Shown here piece after piece: positions 15,081 through 26,770 of a stretch of 64,000 nt of DNA. Location of the stretch: NCBI RefSeq assembly GCF_947623445.1, contig NC_135247.1, positions 4,156,501 to 4,220,500 on the forward strand. The letters are read 5' to 3'. Under the pieces are notes generated by a model. The model did no database searches. It was not told where the DNA came from and was given only the letters and a program-made list of their open reading frames with translations. How positions within the stretch are numbered: the first letter of the stretch is position 1; each line of letters opens with the position of its first letter. A program made the position numbers and the translations under genes. The DNA comes from Clavelina lepadiformis (taxonomy: Eukaryota > Chordata > Ascidiacea > Aplousobranchia > Clavelinidae).

Positions 15081-15088
15081 TATAAATA
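15081..15088 (+). promoter_or_regulatory. TATA box, peptide-precursor gene 2
   Basis: TATAAATA within GCGTATAAATACCTCGCG, 143 bp before the ATG at 15231. This predicts transcription starting near 15112 and an intronless 5' leader of about 120 nt. It matches the TATAAATAC box at 5388 upstream of the related gene. Confidence 0.6.
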
Positions 15089-15230
15089 CCTCGCGCAGGA
15101 GTAGTTTAATCAGACTAAACTTAGCGGTCATTCAGAAGTAGAAGCCGAGGAAAATTACATTTGACCTCTGTACTTCACCTACGACGAATTTAAGCGAAAA
15201 AAATCTCGTGAAAAATTTTAACCAAAGAAA

Positions 15231-15877
15231 ATGGCAATTTTAATGAAAACGAAAGGAACAAGCAAATGCCTTTTAATAATTTTAGCAGTATGCTTCGCAG
15301 TTACCTTTGTTGAATCTGCGTCATTGAAAAGGTAGAGATGTTATTACTTTCTTAGTTAAATAGCTGATATTTTCTATTTTCACTAAACGAAGACGATAAT
15401 GTGTTTATATCGGTATAAGCAGGTACGAAGTAGCCATGCTCTGGTAAAGTATCGTAAATTTAAAATGCTCCTATATGTCAACAGAAATCGAATTGTCGGA
15501 CATCCTCAGGAGAATGAAAAACTTGCGCAAGACGTTTCTGGTTCAGGGCAGTTTTTGCGAAGAGTTCGGCGATACTCAACAACCGATTTTAATGACAAGA
15601 TGTGGGGAAAGAAGGACAAAGCTGCTTTGGAACAACTTTTGTCGTCGTTCTTTGAGTAAGATATCAGTTGTTTTCATTTCATTCAAGGTTTTGATAAATT
15701 TTATACCGTAACATTATTGCTTATGTTTCATAGTTAACTTGTTAATTAATGGTTGGTTTACGTTTTAGTGAAACGCCAAACAAAACGAACTTCAAAAAAT
15801 GCATCAACAAGGTATTAAAAAGAGGTCGAAATTCCAGAACTAAATGGGACCGGGTGATCTTGCGTTGTCTGAATTAA
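15231..15877 (+). CDS. Secreted peptide precursor 2, paralogue of precursor 1
   Basis: Inferred exons are 15231-15331, 15431-15655 and 15769-15877, giving about 144 residues; both introns are phase 2. The ATG sits in AAAGAAAATGG, a good initiation context. Residues 10-30 are a signal peptide (CLLIILAVCFAVTFVESA). A basic propeptide follows and ends in the cleavage site RRVRR. The predicted mature segment starts YSTTDFNDKMWGKK and ends ALEQLLSSFF. The phase-2 intron falls right after it, as in the gene at 6016. The last exon has two cysteines 21 residues apart (KKCINK...LRCLN). Tyr1, Phe6 and the LL pair of the released peptide resemble the spacing in GHRH/PACAP-type peptides; I treat that as a hypothesis only. 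The second acceptor has two closely spaced AGs (GAAGTAG), so its start is uncertain by one codon. Confidence 0.62.
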
Positions 15878-18800
15878 TATGAGCAACAAAAACTTGGAGA
15901 AATGCTCATTTCAAACAAAGATCATACACAAGAGCGCAACTGTGAACCTACTTCGTGAACTTGTTACAGTGTAATTTTTATATACAGTATATTTATGCAA
16001 AATATATGTATTTTACTGCTAAAAGTATACTATACGCATTTTAGTATTTATTATTATTTATACAGTTGTGCCCATTTATACCACACTACAACCTTTCCTG
16101 TTGCTGCTTCCCAAAAATAATTTATCACAGACTTGTAGCTCATTTCAGACTTTCAGCCATTAATAGCAAGTCTTTTTAAAACTATTTTAATTATGAAAAC
16201 TGCTGGTGCCACAGCATGGGCGCTTGGAAAAAAGATTTCAACTGTCTATTTAAAGCTACTCGGTTAAAGTTAATTGCTTTAACTATTGTTGAGACGCTAT
16301 TTTATTGCCAATTTTGCTTATGCTTTTTACGCTATTGTTTGCTGTTTAAAGCCTGTGTTGCAAACTATTACCTTTTCCGTAGTTTCAAGGATCGTGCATT
16401 TCTTCAAAGAAAATATTGCAATATTGTACTAATATATTTAAGACTGTAACGCCGTGCTTTTTTAACATGAAGCATTGAGTAAATACACTGTTGGTTTTAT
16501 TATGTAAGTCTTCAGCGCTAATGTTGCGCAATATTTGTAAAGTAGCTTATAAGTAGCCGCAGACAATCATACCGGCAGTGTAGAATTCAAATAACGCAGT
16601 GATTAAAAATAATTATCCAGCGTATTTAAAATAAAGGAAAGGAATCCGGCAGTTCTAGAAAAGGACGAAAAAATGGTCCGTAGACGAAACAATGACTTTA
16701 TAAATAGTAGGCATGGTGGACAAAAGCCGTAATTTTTTCCCTTAACGTAGGTTACCTTAAAATGCGTAGGCTTGCATACATGATGTAAACAACGGAACCG
16801 CTTATTGGCCACTTTTCGAAATAAGGTGTGAAAACAAGTAGGCCATCAACGTAAAGTTGTTGATTCCATAGGAATATGCGATAAAATGTGCAAGAACTTC
16901 TACTACTGCTTTTTAGTACATTGAGTGACGACCTAAAACGCTATTGTTAGTAGGCTGATAGTGTATGATTATAACTATGCAATTAGCCATTTAAATCTGA
17001 AAGTAAACCATTGCCAAGTTATCTGATTCCCAAATTATACACCAGAAATCTACACGTAAGAAACGTCACAAAAAAGGTGGCATGGTACGTACATAACGGA
17101 CGTTGGAAGTAATATCTGGAATTAAATGCTGTTTATTTGCGCCAACGCCCTTCTAAAAAATGCACAAAAGCTAAAGATACTCATTCCAGTTTAACTATAC
17201 CGTTAAGTTTTACCAAAAGCGTAAAGTCTTTTCTCCCGGCGATGGCAAATAGAACAAAAAAAATCCTGAATGACCTTTCAACGCCGAAAACTCATTGAAG
17301 TGTGAACCGATTCAACTACGGCAAAAGGTTATGCTGGTGATTAGTAAACCATACGGAACGTTTATATACGGCTTAACGTTGACAGTAAGTTAAAGAACCA
17401 CTGAATTAAGGCAACCGACCTTAGATCGCATCTGTCAACGTGGTACCTGTGATGATCGAGTATAAGGCAGTATGAATGGTTATGCAATTAAAGAAAATTT
17501 AACAAAACTTGTTGATACAAATAACATAACTAAAATATAACTTTAAGTAAATAGGCCTAACACTATTTTCGCTCCAGTTAGGCGTATTTCGATAACAGTA
17601 ACAGGTATCATATGTGTTGGGATTACATTCGCTTCGTTTTGACGCGTATATTGAGCAAAACAAATTTTTACAAATCAAAATCACTTCCAAATCGAAGCAA
17701 TGTTGAGTATCGAAGTTGTTCGGAAAAAAAAACGTGGGACAGAGCAAACTTTGAAAGCATTATAAATTCAACACCAGAAAAGTGGCCGACAATAGTTTAC
17801 TCGGTACTGACACCTTGTGAAAACAAAATATAGAAAACGAAAATTTGCAATTCTTCGTTTTGAAAGAGGTGTTTTTGATAGCTATGAAACTGAATAATAC
17901 AGTTAGGGTAAGTCGCCAGCTCTGAAGCCTAAACTATAGTCACTCACCCAACTTTAAATTTACATAGATAATAATTCAAACCCTTTCCGCAGTCTTCGAA
18001 CTTGCAGCACTTCTCAGCGGTACTCACCCTTAGCTTGGTAGACTACGGCTGATTTTAATACTTCACCATTACGTTTAAGTAAAGTCAGCGGCCTATGATA
18101 AGGGTATGTGCTAAAACTTAGAAACATTATAAGCCAAAAAAATTATGATATTGACAAATTCCTAGACTCAGGTATGTCCACCTAGGCTACAAGCTGAGAA
18201 AAACAAACACACAAAACATAGCGAAAGCAATAAGTTACAGTATATTGTTTTCTTGTTTTAATTAAAAAAAACTATATGTAAGAACTAGGAACTTCTAGTA
18301 ACTTAGGGCTTTTGTATCTTAAGTTTGCGCACAGTTCTTTAGTAAAAGATTTTTACAGAATTCTTTTGAAGTGAAGGGCAAGTCCTAAAACCATCTGAAC
18401 TTAAACCAAAGAAGAATTGTCAGTAAGTACAACAGAAAAGATTTTTCCAATAATGTTAGTTGGTTGAGCAATTATTGCCAGGATATATTACAAAAAACGC
18501 AAATATTTTGCAAATTTTGGGATAAAGTTTTGAGAAAAACTTAAAGACAAAAACATAGGTATATAGTTTAGACCTTAGACGTTTAGAGAGTGACTATTTC
18601 ACTGTAAGTAGGTCACGCAGTCTGTTATTAAAGATAGGCGATTAGGTTAGGAGAAAGGCAATGCAAAAGGTTGACTTTAGCTATTTTAGGTTTTATTGGA
18701 GTTAAAGTTAGATTTAGGTTACTATGTTATAAAATTAAAGTTAAGTTAAAAAGAAACTGTGAAAAATATCTCTGAACGCAGGATTTTTTCCGGTGAAATA

Positions 18801-19106
18801 GTAGCCGCCTATAGTTTATAGTTAAAGCGTAAGTTACGTACATATATAGGGTTATTTAGATGCAAAACAGAAATAGTGTGCGTTAGTTAGACCCAACATA
18901 GGTTACTTTTTGTCTCGTAGGCTGCATAGCTTACGACTGGCTTCTAAAACTGCATGATGGCCACAGGGTTAAATTAAGTTATTCCTGCCAAAAATCTAGG
19001 ATAGCCTAGTTCAGGAAACAAGTTAAGGTAGTTGTATGTATCCATAGTAGCTAGGTTACAACTTGACCATTTACTATCAAAACCCAACGTTCACATAGTA
19101 TGTAAT
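15878..19106. other. Non-coding interval
   Basis: No exon chain, domain or RNA gene is recognisable. It contains the 3' UTR of the second peptide precursor and then AT-rich DNA with only short spurious frames. Confidence 0.45.
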
Positions 19107-19606
19107 CAGAGGTGGGCAGTCGGTACTTTGAAAGTACCGTCAGTAACGGTAGTTGGCAAAAAGTGCACCGACGGTCCCGGTATTCGATACTATTTTAAAA
19201 AAGTAGTTCCGTAATTTGTCGGTACTCGGTACCGGTACTTTTTGTGTAAAAGATGCTGCTGCAATTGCAATGTTTGCCGCTATTATGCCCCCGGTAAAGG
19301 TTACTCCAGGTCAAAACATATGTGACGTTAATCGCTTACAATTTTACTTGACATTTCTAGATTAAAAAAGACCAACAGATGCTAAAATTAGTATCAAGCA
19401 TTAATTAACATGTATTTTTGAAAACGTAGCCTACTTGTTAAAATTTTGGAATTATCACGTGAAAAGTACCGAGTACCAGGACCGACTCAGATTTCTCGAA
19501 AAAAGTAATTCGGTACTTTTTTTCAAAAGGACCGACGGTACCCGTACTGAAAAAGTACCCGGTACAGTAATTCGGTACTATAGTACCGCGGTACTGCCCA
19601 CCTATG
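19107..19606. mobile_element. Non-autonomous hAT-type element (500 bp)
   Basis: The ends are CAGAGGTGGGCAGT and, inverted, CATAGGTGGGCAGT (13 of 14 match). The flanks are an 8-bp target duplication, tatgtaat (19099-19106) and tatgtcat (19607-19614), 7 of 8 identical. An 8-bp duplication and CA(G)xGGTGGGC termini are typical of hAT elements. There is no transposase. The interior is filled with GGTAC/GTACC motifs in both orientations, clustered near each end. Confidence 0.8.
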
Positions 19607-20513
19607 TATGTCATCATATCGGTTTGGTGGCGGAGCGGTTATCAGAACGCCAAGGTTGGAATAATGATTAATGAGACTCGGGTTTGCTGAAGTTCTTTGG
19701 TCCTTATGAACAAGTTTGGGCAAAGCAATATATAAATTAAGTAAACACGTTTGTGTCAATTCTAGATCCTGAAAACAAGCTGTACCAATCTCTGTTCGCG
19801 TTCGTCCGCTAAACTGCAGAAGTCTTAGCAAGCTCACATCACGCCTGACGTTGTTCTGAGCAGTAGCCTAATCTCTTGGTGTCGTGATGTCATCTGAGTT
19901 GATTTCACTACTTCGCGCCCTTTTTGTGTTTGTGATGTAATAAAAGAACAACTAAAAACGTCTTTTCAACAAATAGGCTTGTGATATGCAGTGTATATAT
20001 TTAGACAAGTAAAATACGCGTAAAACTTGTCTGTAAAAAGTATTTAAAATTTATTGTGAAAAGTAGATGGTATCTTAACTTACATGTAATATTACCCGGG
20101 CTATGAAAGTTTTTAAAGTTATCAAATATCTGGAGAACGTACCCTAACTAAGAACATGTTTATATATTTTACACGTTTTTTAAAAAAAATATATCAATAC
20201 CATAACCTTTATGTATTAGGTATGTAGAGACTATAATAATACTTTGATTGAAGGTAATGAATATGATGTTTATAACTAATATATCTTGCAAGAAACTGCT
20301 GTAAAAGATTAATTTTAGTTTTTGTGTATGAAAGATTTTCATTCGCTTAAGTACCTTGCGTTACCTAATTTTACCTAACGCACCTACACTCAATGAGCAA
20401 CTTACCAAGCAGCAGTTTTCTATTTTACCGCGAAGGTGCAAACAGCATACGTTTTTGAGATCGTGTGGAGCTGCGTCAATGTAGCTGTTTCGTCAGATGT
20501 CTGTCGGTTTAAG
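19607..20513. other. Upstream region of PIDD1
   Basis: No gene is seen before the PIDD1 start. An open frame runs upstream in phase from 20436, but the ATG at 20514 (AAGATGG) is the better start. A small stem GCGTTA/TAACGC lies near 20358. I found no obvious TATA box. Confidence 0.4.
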
Positions 20514-23500
20514 ATGGGTGATGCCAATCCATTGCTTCATCATTGCATGGAGAATATACTCTTGAATGGCTCCGTTAACCTAAATATTGACAAAGATCCA
20601 AGAAAATGCCGTGCAATTTTTCGAGAACTAAGTGGTGTTTTGAACAAAAAACTTATCCTGGATTCTGTGAAGAGCATTGTGCTACCAACGAATAACTTCA
20701 CATCTGAAGAAGAAGACATAATATTGTGCATTGTATTTATGAAAAACGTTGAAGTTTGTACCTTGTGTGGTGGAAGAAGGGGCAGTGATGGTAAAGCAAA
20801 ACAAGGAGGTCTTCAAAATTTGCCTAGAAATTTTGGAAGTTTGACGCAGATTACTCATCTGGACTTGAGTTTTAACATTTTTACCAACATGCCAGAATGC
20901 CTGTTTGTTCTTGAAAATTTGAACACTCTCAACCTTGACTTCAATCATATTAAAACTATTCCTCCAGAAATTCACAAACTGTCTAATCTGGAAGAACTTT
21001 ATTTCAGAAGAAATAACCTATCATCAATTAATGTAAAAATTTCCTGCCTGCAGTGCTTAAAAATATTGAATATATCTTCCAATCAGTTGAATGAATTACC
21101 AAACGTTTTTCATTTAATGAAATCTTTGAGGTCTCTTGACTTTTCAAACAATCGCATTGGACAACTTCCTGAAAACCTTTTCTGTTCAGACTCTCTTGAT
21201 ACAATAAGAGCTGGTCATAACTATGTAGGTAAATTATTTAGGTTATTTGTATGAATAAGTGAACTTCTGACTATGCATTTTGTGAGGCTATCTACTCAAA
21301 GTAGAAAGTGTGGCAGGTGCACACATGAGATTCATGAACATGCACATCGAACTTTTTTATCTTCACACCGATTTATTATATATAAATAAAGAAAAAAATT
21401 GAGACTTCAGTCCACTTTGTCATGCCAAAATTTGCTTTTTGCTTGCACGATTTCTAATCAAAAACTGCCTTACTTTACACTCGGGTTATTTACTTTGTTG
21501 TACACTATAGGCTACATGTTAATAATATAAATGCAGTTACAATTGTTTGATGTTATTGCATTGATATTGATACATATGCTACAACGAGATTATATTATAC
21601 ATAGTTTTTGTACATGTATATATAATATATTTTATACACTTCAGAAACACTGCCACCAGGATTATGTGACTCAAATGTGGAGATAGTTGATGTTCGCTTC
21701 AATTGTATTGTTGAACTGGATGACTCGGTCAAATCTGATAATCGAGTGTTATTAAAAGGAAATCTTCCAAAATCTAATCGAAATCATGATTCCTCTTTGG
21801 GTGAGCTTGAAACATTGACTATAATATATACGTATACGGCTACACGTCAAACCTGTAAACCTTCAGCCATAATTTATAAGTTATATAATGCATTTATAGT
21901 TGGTGTAAACAATAGATTTTTGTTTAATCTGCTTATAATTTAGATGATATTGAGGTGAATGATTATGATGTTCCTATTTATGTGATGGAATCTGACATTA
22001 GCAGCTTTAGTGCAAGTTCTGAGGGTTGCTACGAACTTCCCTCTGGTGTACGAATTACAATTCCAAAACATTTTACATGTAGTTGCAATGAAATTTATTG
22101 CAATGTGTCCACATATGAAGACTGCAACTTTTCACTGCAAGAAACTGACCAATTATTGAGTGTTGTACTACACCTAATGCCAAATGGCCTTCATTTTGAA
22201 AAAGTGGGCAATCATTGTTTTCATGCAGCTTTATGGATATATTACATGTCCGCTAGATGTATTATGTGATTTGTTTACCTTTGATTTCAGCCAATCAAAA
22301 TTTCCATTCCTTACACATTTAGTGGCTTTGATGATCAAAAGAGGGAAATCGTTATTAGAGTGGTTTCATCTGATAGTAAAAATTATAGTGAAGACCTAAG
22401 GTATGTAGACCTACCTGTAATAATTTTTGTGCAGCAAGTTGATGTTTTATTTTATCATTAGTTCTACATTTTTCAGAAGAAATAAATTTGGGATACTTTG
22501 TATAAAGGTCAGATATAATTAATCATCATGAAGAACCACCCTCCACTATGCATGGTGAAGTAACTGCTTTAATTGCTCACTTTTCTAAATTTGCTGTTGT
22601 GTCACGTTTGGTGCAAAATACTATTGTGGTTGATAAGGTAAGTTTTTTCATATTATACTTTTAAAATTTGTTGTGAATTCAAGGTCATTCTTGCAACAAA
22701 ATAATATTTATTCCTTAGAACTCTCAGAAGACGTTGTTTTCTTCAGTGGACCCGTTTACAAAACTACGTTTTCCTGAAGGCTGTGTTACCTCTGACGTTA
22801 ATGTTACACTTCAGGTATCTACCTTGGCTTCACTGCTTAGGCAGCAAGGTCATGGATAAAATCATAGAACATTGGTTCGCAATGTAATTGATAAAATATG
22901 TGTTCTGTTTTGATTTTAATCCTACCATGTGATAGTTTTGTGATAAAAAGTGTGCCTCATCCAAGGTTTAGAAAAACATAACCTTTTTTATCTTTGTGAC
23001 TTTGTCTGCTACTGTGGTATTTGTTAGAAGCTGAAGTTATCTCAAAGTTCACCAATAAAATGGCCTTTTTTGTTTTCTTTTAAAGATTCTTTCTGTTAAT
23101 CCAATGGATGTTGATAATATCACAGCTTCAAGCAATTCGTATGCAAGTAATATTTTGTCTGTGGATGTAAAACCCAGCACTGAATTTAAACAGCCAATAA
23201 CTGTCCATCTGGCTCTACCTTACCTTTTGGTAATATTCAGTTTAATCTACCAAATCGTAGAATTATTCACCTCCGCCTTTAGTAATTACTTTTGACATAC
23301 TGTACGTAAATTCCATTTGTTGCATAAGTTTCACTTATGTATGTCATTTCAATTTTTAACAGATGGGAAAACAATTCAATAAGAGAGAATTACGACTTAT
23401 GAAATGCATGAATGATTCGGAAGAATGGAAAGATATTACTGAAAATGTTGACTTAGTTTTTAGTACTGTTGATGTCTCCTTCCAAGTCCAGTCATTTTCA

Positions 23501-25679
23501 AAGTTAGCATTCTTTTTTGTTGCTAATCATAGACTTGTCAATATATTGTTTAAACTATATAATGTATAATGCATTTGATGGGAAATGTGTTGCAATTACG
23601 AACAGGTTTTGGTTAGTCTGGAGTAATGTATGTGGTGTGCTCCGAAAGGTCTATCGCAGAATCATCACATATGATGTGCAATTTCTTGCAATGCAGGTAA
23701 AGTTATTTTTCACAGTACACAATGAGCCCGTGTACAGAATATCAACAGTAAATAATATAGGAATTACAGTACATGTTTCATAAGCGAACATGTTTGCCAA
23801 TTCACCATTAATATGACCACCACCTTTTTAGCAAAAAACACTGCCTTCACGTATAATAGCGCAGTGTGTCCGTTCGGATTTAATGCAAGGCAGAATAAAT
23901 CAATTGGTTGAACAGGGTTATCGAGCAGGTGATTGCAGTACTGCTGTGCAGAAATTAATGGAAGGGGACCAGTTTAAAGTGAAGGTGAGCTTTGTTGTGT
24001 TAGCCATATCAGTTTGCAGTGTGACGGAATTTTAATGAACTATAGATATTTTAATATGATAATTTTTGACTATTTTAGGTAATAGGAGATTTACAGATAA
24101 AGCAATACAGTGCCGAAGACAAACGTCACATAGAAGAAAGAGTTCTGGTGAAACGGTTTTATAGTCAATATTCGCCTGAAAAAAGTGATTCCTGTCGGTA
24201 ATGAACCTCAAATTGTCTATGCATTAAATCTGCAAACATTACATACATGGAATAGAAAGTATGGGTAATAACAGCTTAAACAAGCCTTATGTTCCTGTGT
24301 AAATTAGATTGCGAAACTATTGTTTTTGCATGGTAGGTTTTTTGTTGAACCAGTAAAAGAATGTTTGAGTGAAAACATCACTGGATATATTTCCTTTTAC
24401 AAAATATATGACCAAAGTATTCAAGGTATGTCTTTTAACCAAGTAAACTTTGCTCATTTAAGAAAGTGGAACCTTTACGCAGCTGCTAAATGTATATAAT
24501 AGTACCATGTTAATTCTAGTTGATCCATCACATGATAACTCCATGCTCGGTGAAGGATGCAATAACATGTCCCTGTTAAAGAAACGGCCATTCATTGATA
24601 AGCAACCAAATATTTATGATACAAGTAAACATGCAGGCATAGAACGACAGAATATTACCGATTTGGAATTATTTCATTTAGATGATGTCCTGGTCATACT
24701 TCAGGTATCTTTAAATTTTTAATTATATAAAACATGTTCTACAAGCCAACGTAGTTGGATATTGTCTCAGCTGCATACAAATACGTACTAGTTTTGGATT
24801 TACAGTACTGTACTCCAATCAAATACTACACTAATGCAGCTTTGGGTGTCATTGCTACTTTCTGATAATTGTTTACTGTGTTTTTTTTTATCAAATAATA
24901 TTTGTAGAATGTTGAATTGCCGCTTCAGCTTTCTGAAGAGAAGCAACATGTTTTGTTTTTTGGTGAACTTGGTAGGTGGTTGGTGAATTTTATACTATTT
25001 TATTTTATATTTTATACCTTTAATTCTACTTATCATGGAATTATACATATGTTATACTCATGAAGTCAGATTTTTTGTCAATAACCGGAATCAAATGATG
25101 CAATTCAGGTACTGGCATGTTTAAGGAGTCAAATTTGCGATACATTGCATCAGAGATTGGTGTCGAATGGCAAGAGATCGGCCATTACTTGGGACTGCGG
25201 ACTGATCATATGGATAGGTGATCAACAAATTGCAATTCTGAATTCAATCATATTATTTTGTTATTAAAAATGACGTTTATGCTGTTTAAAGGATAAGAAT
25301 GGATTTTCCTGGACAGGCAAGGGAACAGATATTTCAAATGTTGAAAAAGTGGGCGCAAATGCACATGCATGAGGAGGACTGCATGAAACAGTATTTTTGA
25401 CCATTTTGATTTCCCTCTAGTAATGTAGAATGATAAGTGAAACCTTACTGAGTATGCTATTACACGAACCATTGCAGCTGTAGCCGCCAAGATTTGACAA
25501 AATCTTTTCATCTACCTATTTTTATTTGAAAAATCTATCTCAGATTTACCGAGGCGCTTGTTGATGCTGGTCGCACGGATTTGGCGGAGAAGGTGAAACA
25601 CATTTACGAAGAAGGGTCAGAAAATTTCCGTAAAACCATCAAAAGGAGAAAAGAAATTACTACACCAGAGAATTTTTAA
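20514..25679 (+). CDS. PIDD1: PIDD1: p53-induced death domain protein 1
   Basis: PIDD1 is a scaffold that autocleaves and assembles death-domain complexes, including the caspase-2 PIDDosome. Seventeen phase-consistent exons are inferred: 20514-21228, 21645-21800, 21944-22203, 22291-22400, 22508-22637, 22719-22814, 23086-23229, 23363-23502, 23606-23696, 23832-23984, 24079-24197, 24337-24425, 24520-24704, 24908-24971, 25109-25217, 25292-25390 and 25544-25679. This gives 931 residues; the human protein is about 910. Leucine-rich repeats lie at roughly residues 110-240 (for example LTQITHLDLSFN). The first ZU5 module (LMPNGLHFEKPIKISIPYTF) ends in AHFSKFAVVSR, with the cleavage motif HFS at 438-440. 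The second ZU5 ends in FQVQSFSKFWLVWSN, where the HFS position reads SFS (581-583). A UPA-like region follows, then a death domain at about 819-905 (EIGVEWQEIGHYLGL). The acceptor at 22508 is weak and was chosen to avoid stops and keep phase. An AATAAA lies at 25983. Confidence 0.95.
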
Positions 25680-26600
25680 CCTGATTATTTTTATTGACAT
25701 TTTATTTTCTATTCTATTCTTGTGCCTGTATTGTAACTTTTACCGTAATTGCAGCATGCGTCTTGGCATGACTGTGTGGCACTGAACGCCACATTTGCAA
25801 TGATATAATTGAAAAGGAGTATGTTGAAATATCAACGTAAAGTTTTTAATCTAACCTTTTTCTTCAAAGTTTAGTTTCTTGAAACGGTGGTTGCAGATTT
25901 TGTACTAATATGCTTAGCCTTGTCGTTTATGCCAATAGGCTATTTTATTATCAACCAAACTATTACTAGCAAGGTAGTCGGAAATAAAATCCTGACATAG
26001 ACATACTGTATTTACTATAACTTTACAAACACAGTAGTTACGTACCTTGTTCTGAAATTGCGGCGCATGGTTGGACGCAAATAAGTCACAGCAGCCCGAA
26101 AATGATCGGGTCCAGCTATGGTAGCCCGACTGATTCCATACCGGGTTATGTTTTACAAAAGTCAGTAAGCCAAGTATGAATCCGTTCAAGTAAAAAATGT
26201 TTCATGAGCTCACTGATAGACCTACTCAGTACAGGATTGTTTTCTTTTAGGCTGCTAGCCCACTGCTGTGCGCGTGTCTTGCAGAAAATATCGACCAAAG
26301 TGGTGTCCATTTTCGAAGTCACGCAAAAGCATTCTGTCCGACTTCGGAAAAAAACTTTGACCTAACTCCAGTCGAGGTTGCCTTATTTGCCTATCCTTTC
26401 CGGTGGCACCCACACGTGAAGTACAGTTAGGCCTATACTTTATTGAAAGGCTGAAAATCTTAAAATTAAGTAATAAAAAGAACTCGGAAAAGTCACAGTA
26501 AAGTGTTAAGGAAGCCGCAATCAAAAACAAAGTACACAAGCACATTAGGGGCAATTCCCTGTACCAGACAGACATAAAAACCTTGTTACAGTGCGTAGAC
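25680..26600. other. Intergenic, PIDD1 3' flank
   Basis: PIDD1 3' UTR with a candidate polyadenylation signal AATAAA at 25983-25988, 304 nt after the stop. Otherwise there is no gene or repeat that I can support. Confidence 0.4.
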
Positions 26601-26770
26601 CAAAGGTGGGCAAACTGCAGCTCGCCGACATGTTTTTAATGGCTCTTCTAGCTGAATAGTAATATCCATTATCGTATTTGTATTGACACCACAGATTTTG
26701 CGGCTGGCTATTGTTTGTAACTTAGTTTTCCACAAGTGACTCTTTCGTTGAACAAGTTCGCCCACCCCTG
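26601..26770. mobile_element. Short hAT-type MITE (170 bp)
   Basis: The ends are CAAAGGTGGGCAAAC and, inverted, CAGGGGTGGGCGAAC (12 of 15 match). Flanking 8-mers gcgtagac (26593-26600) and gcatagat (26771-26778) look like an aged target duplication (6 of 8). There is no coding capacity. The termini share the GGTGGGC core with the elements at 19107 and 33588. Confidence 0.7.

Noticed and set aside
19628..19680. TGGCGGAGCGGTT resembling a tRNA A box
   Set aside because: No B box at the right distance and no cloverleaf; it lies just outside the hAT element and is probably chance or a SINE scrap.
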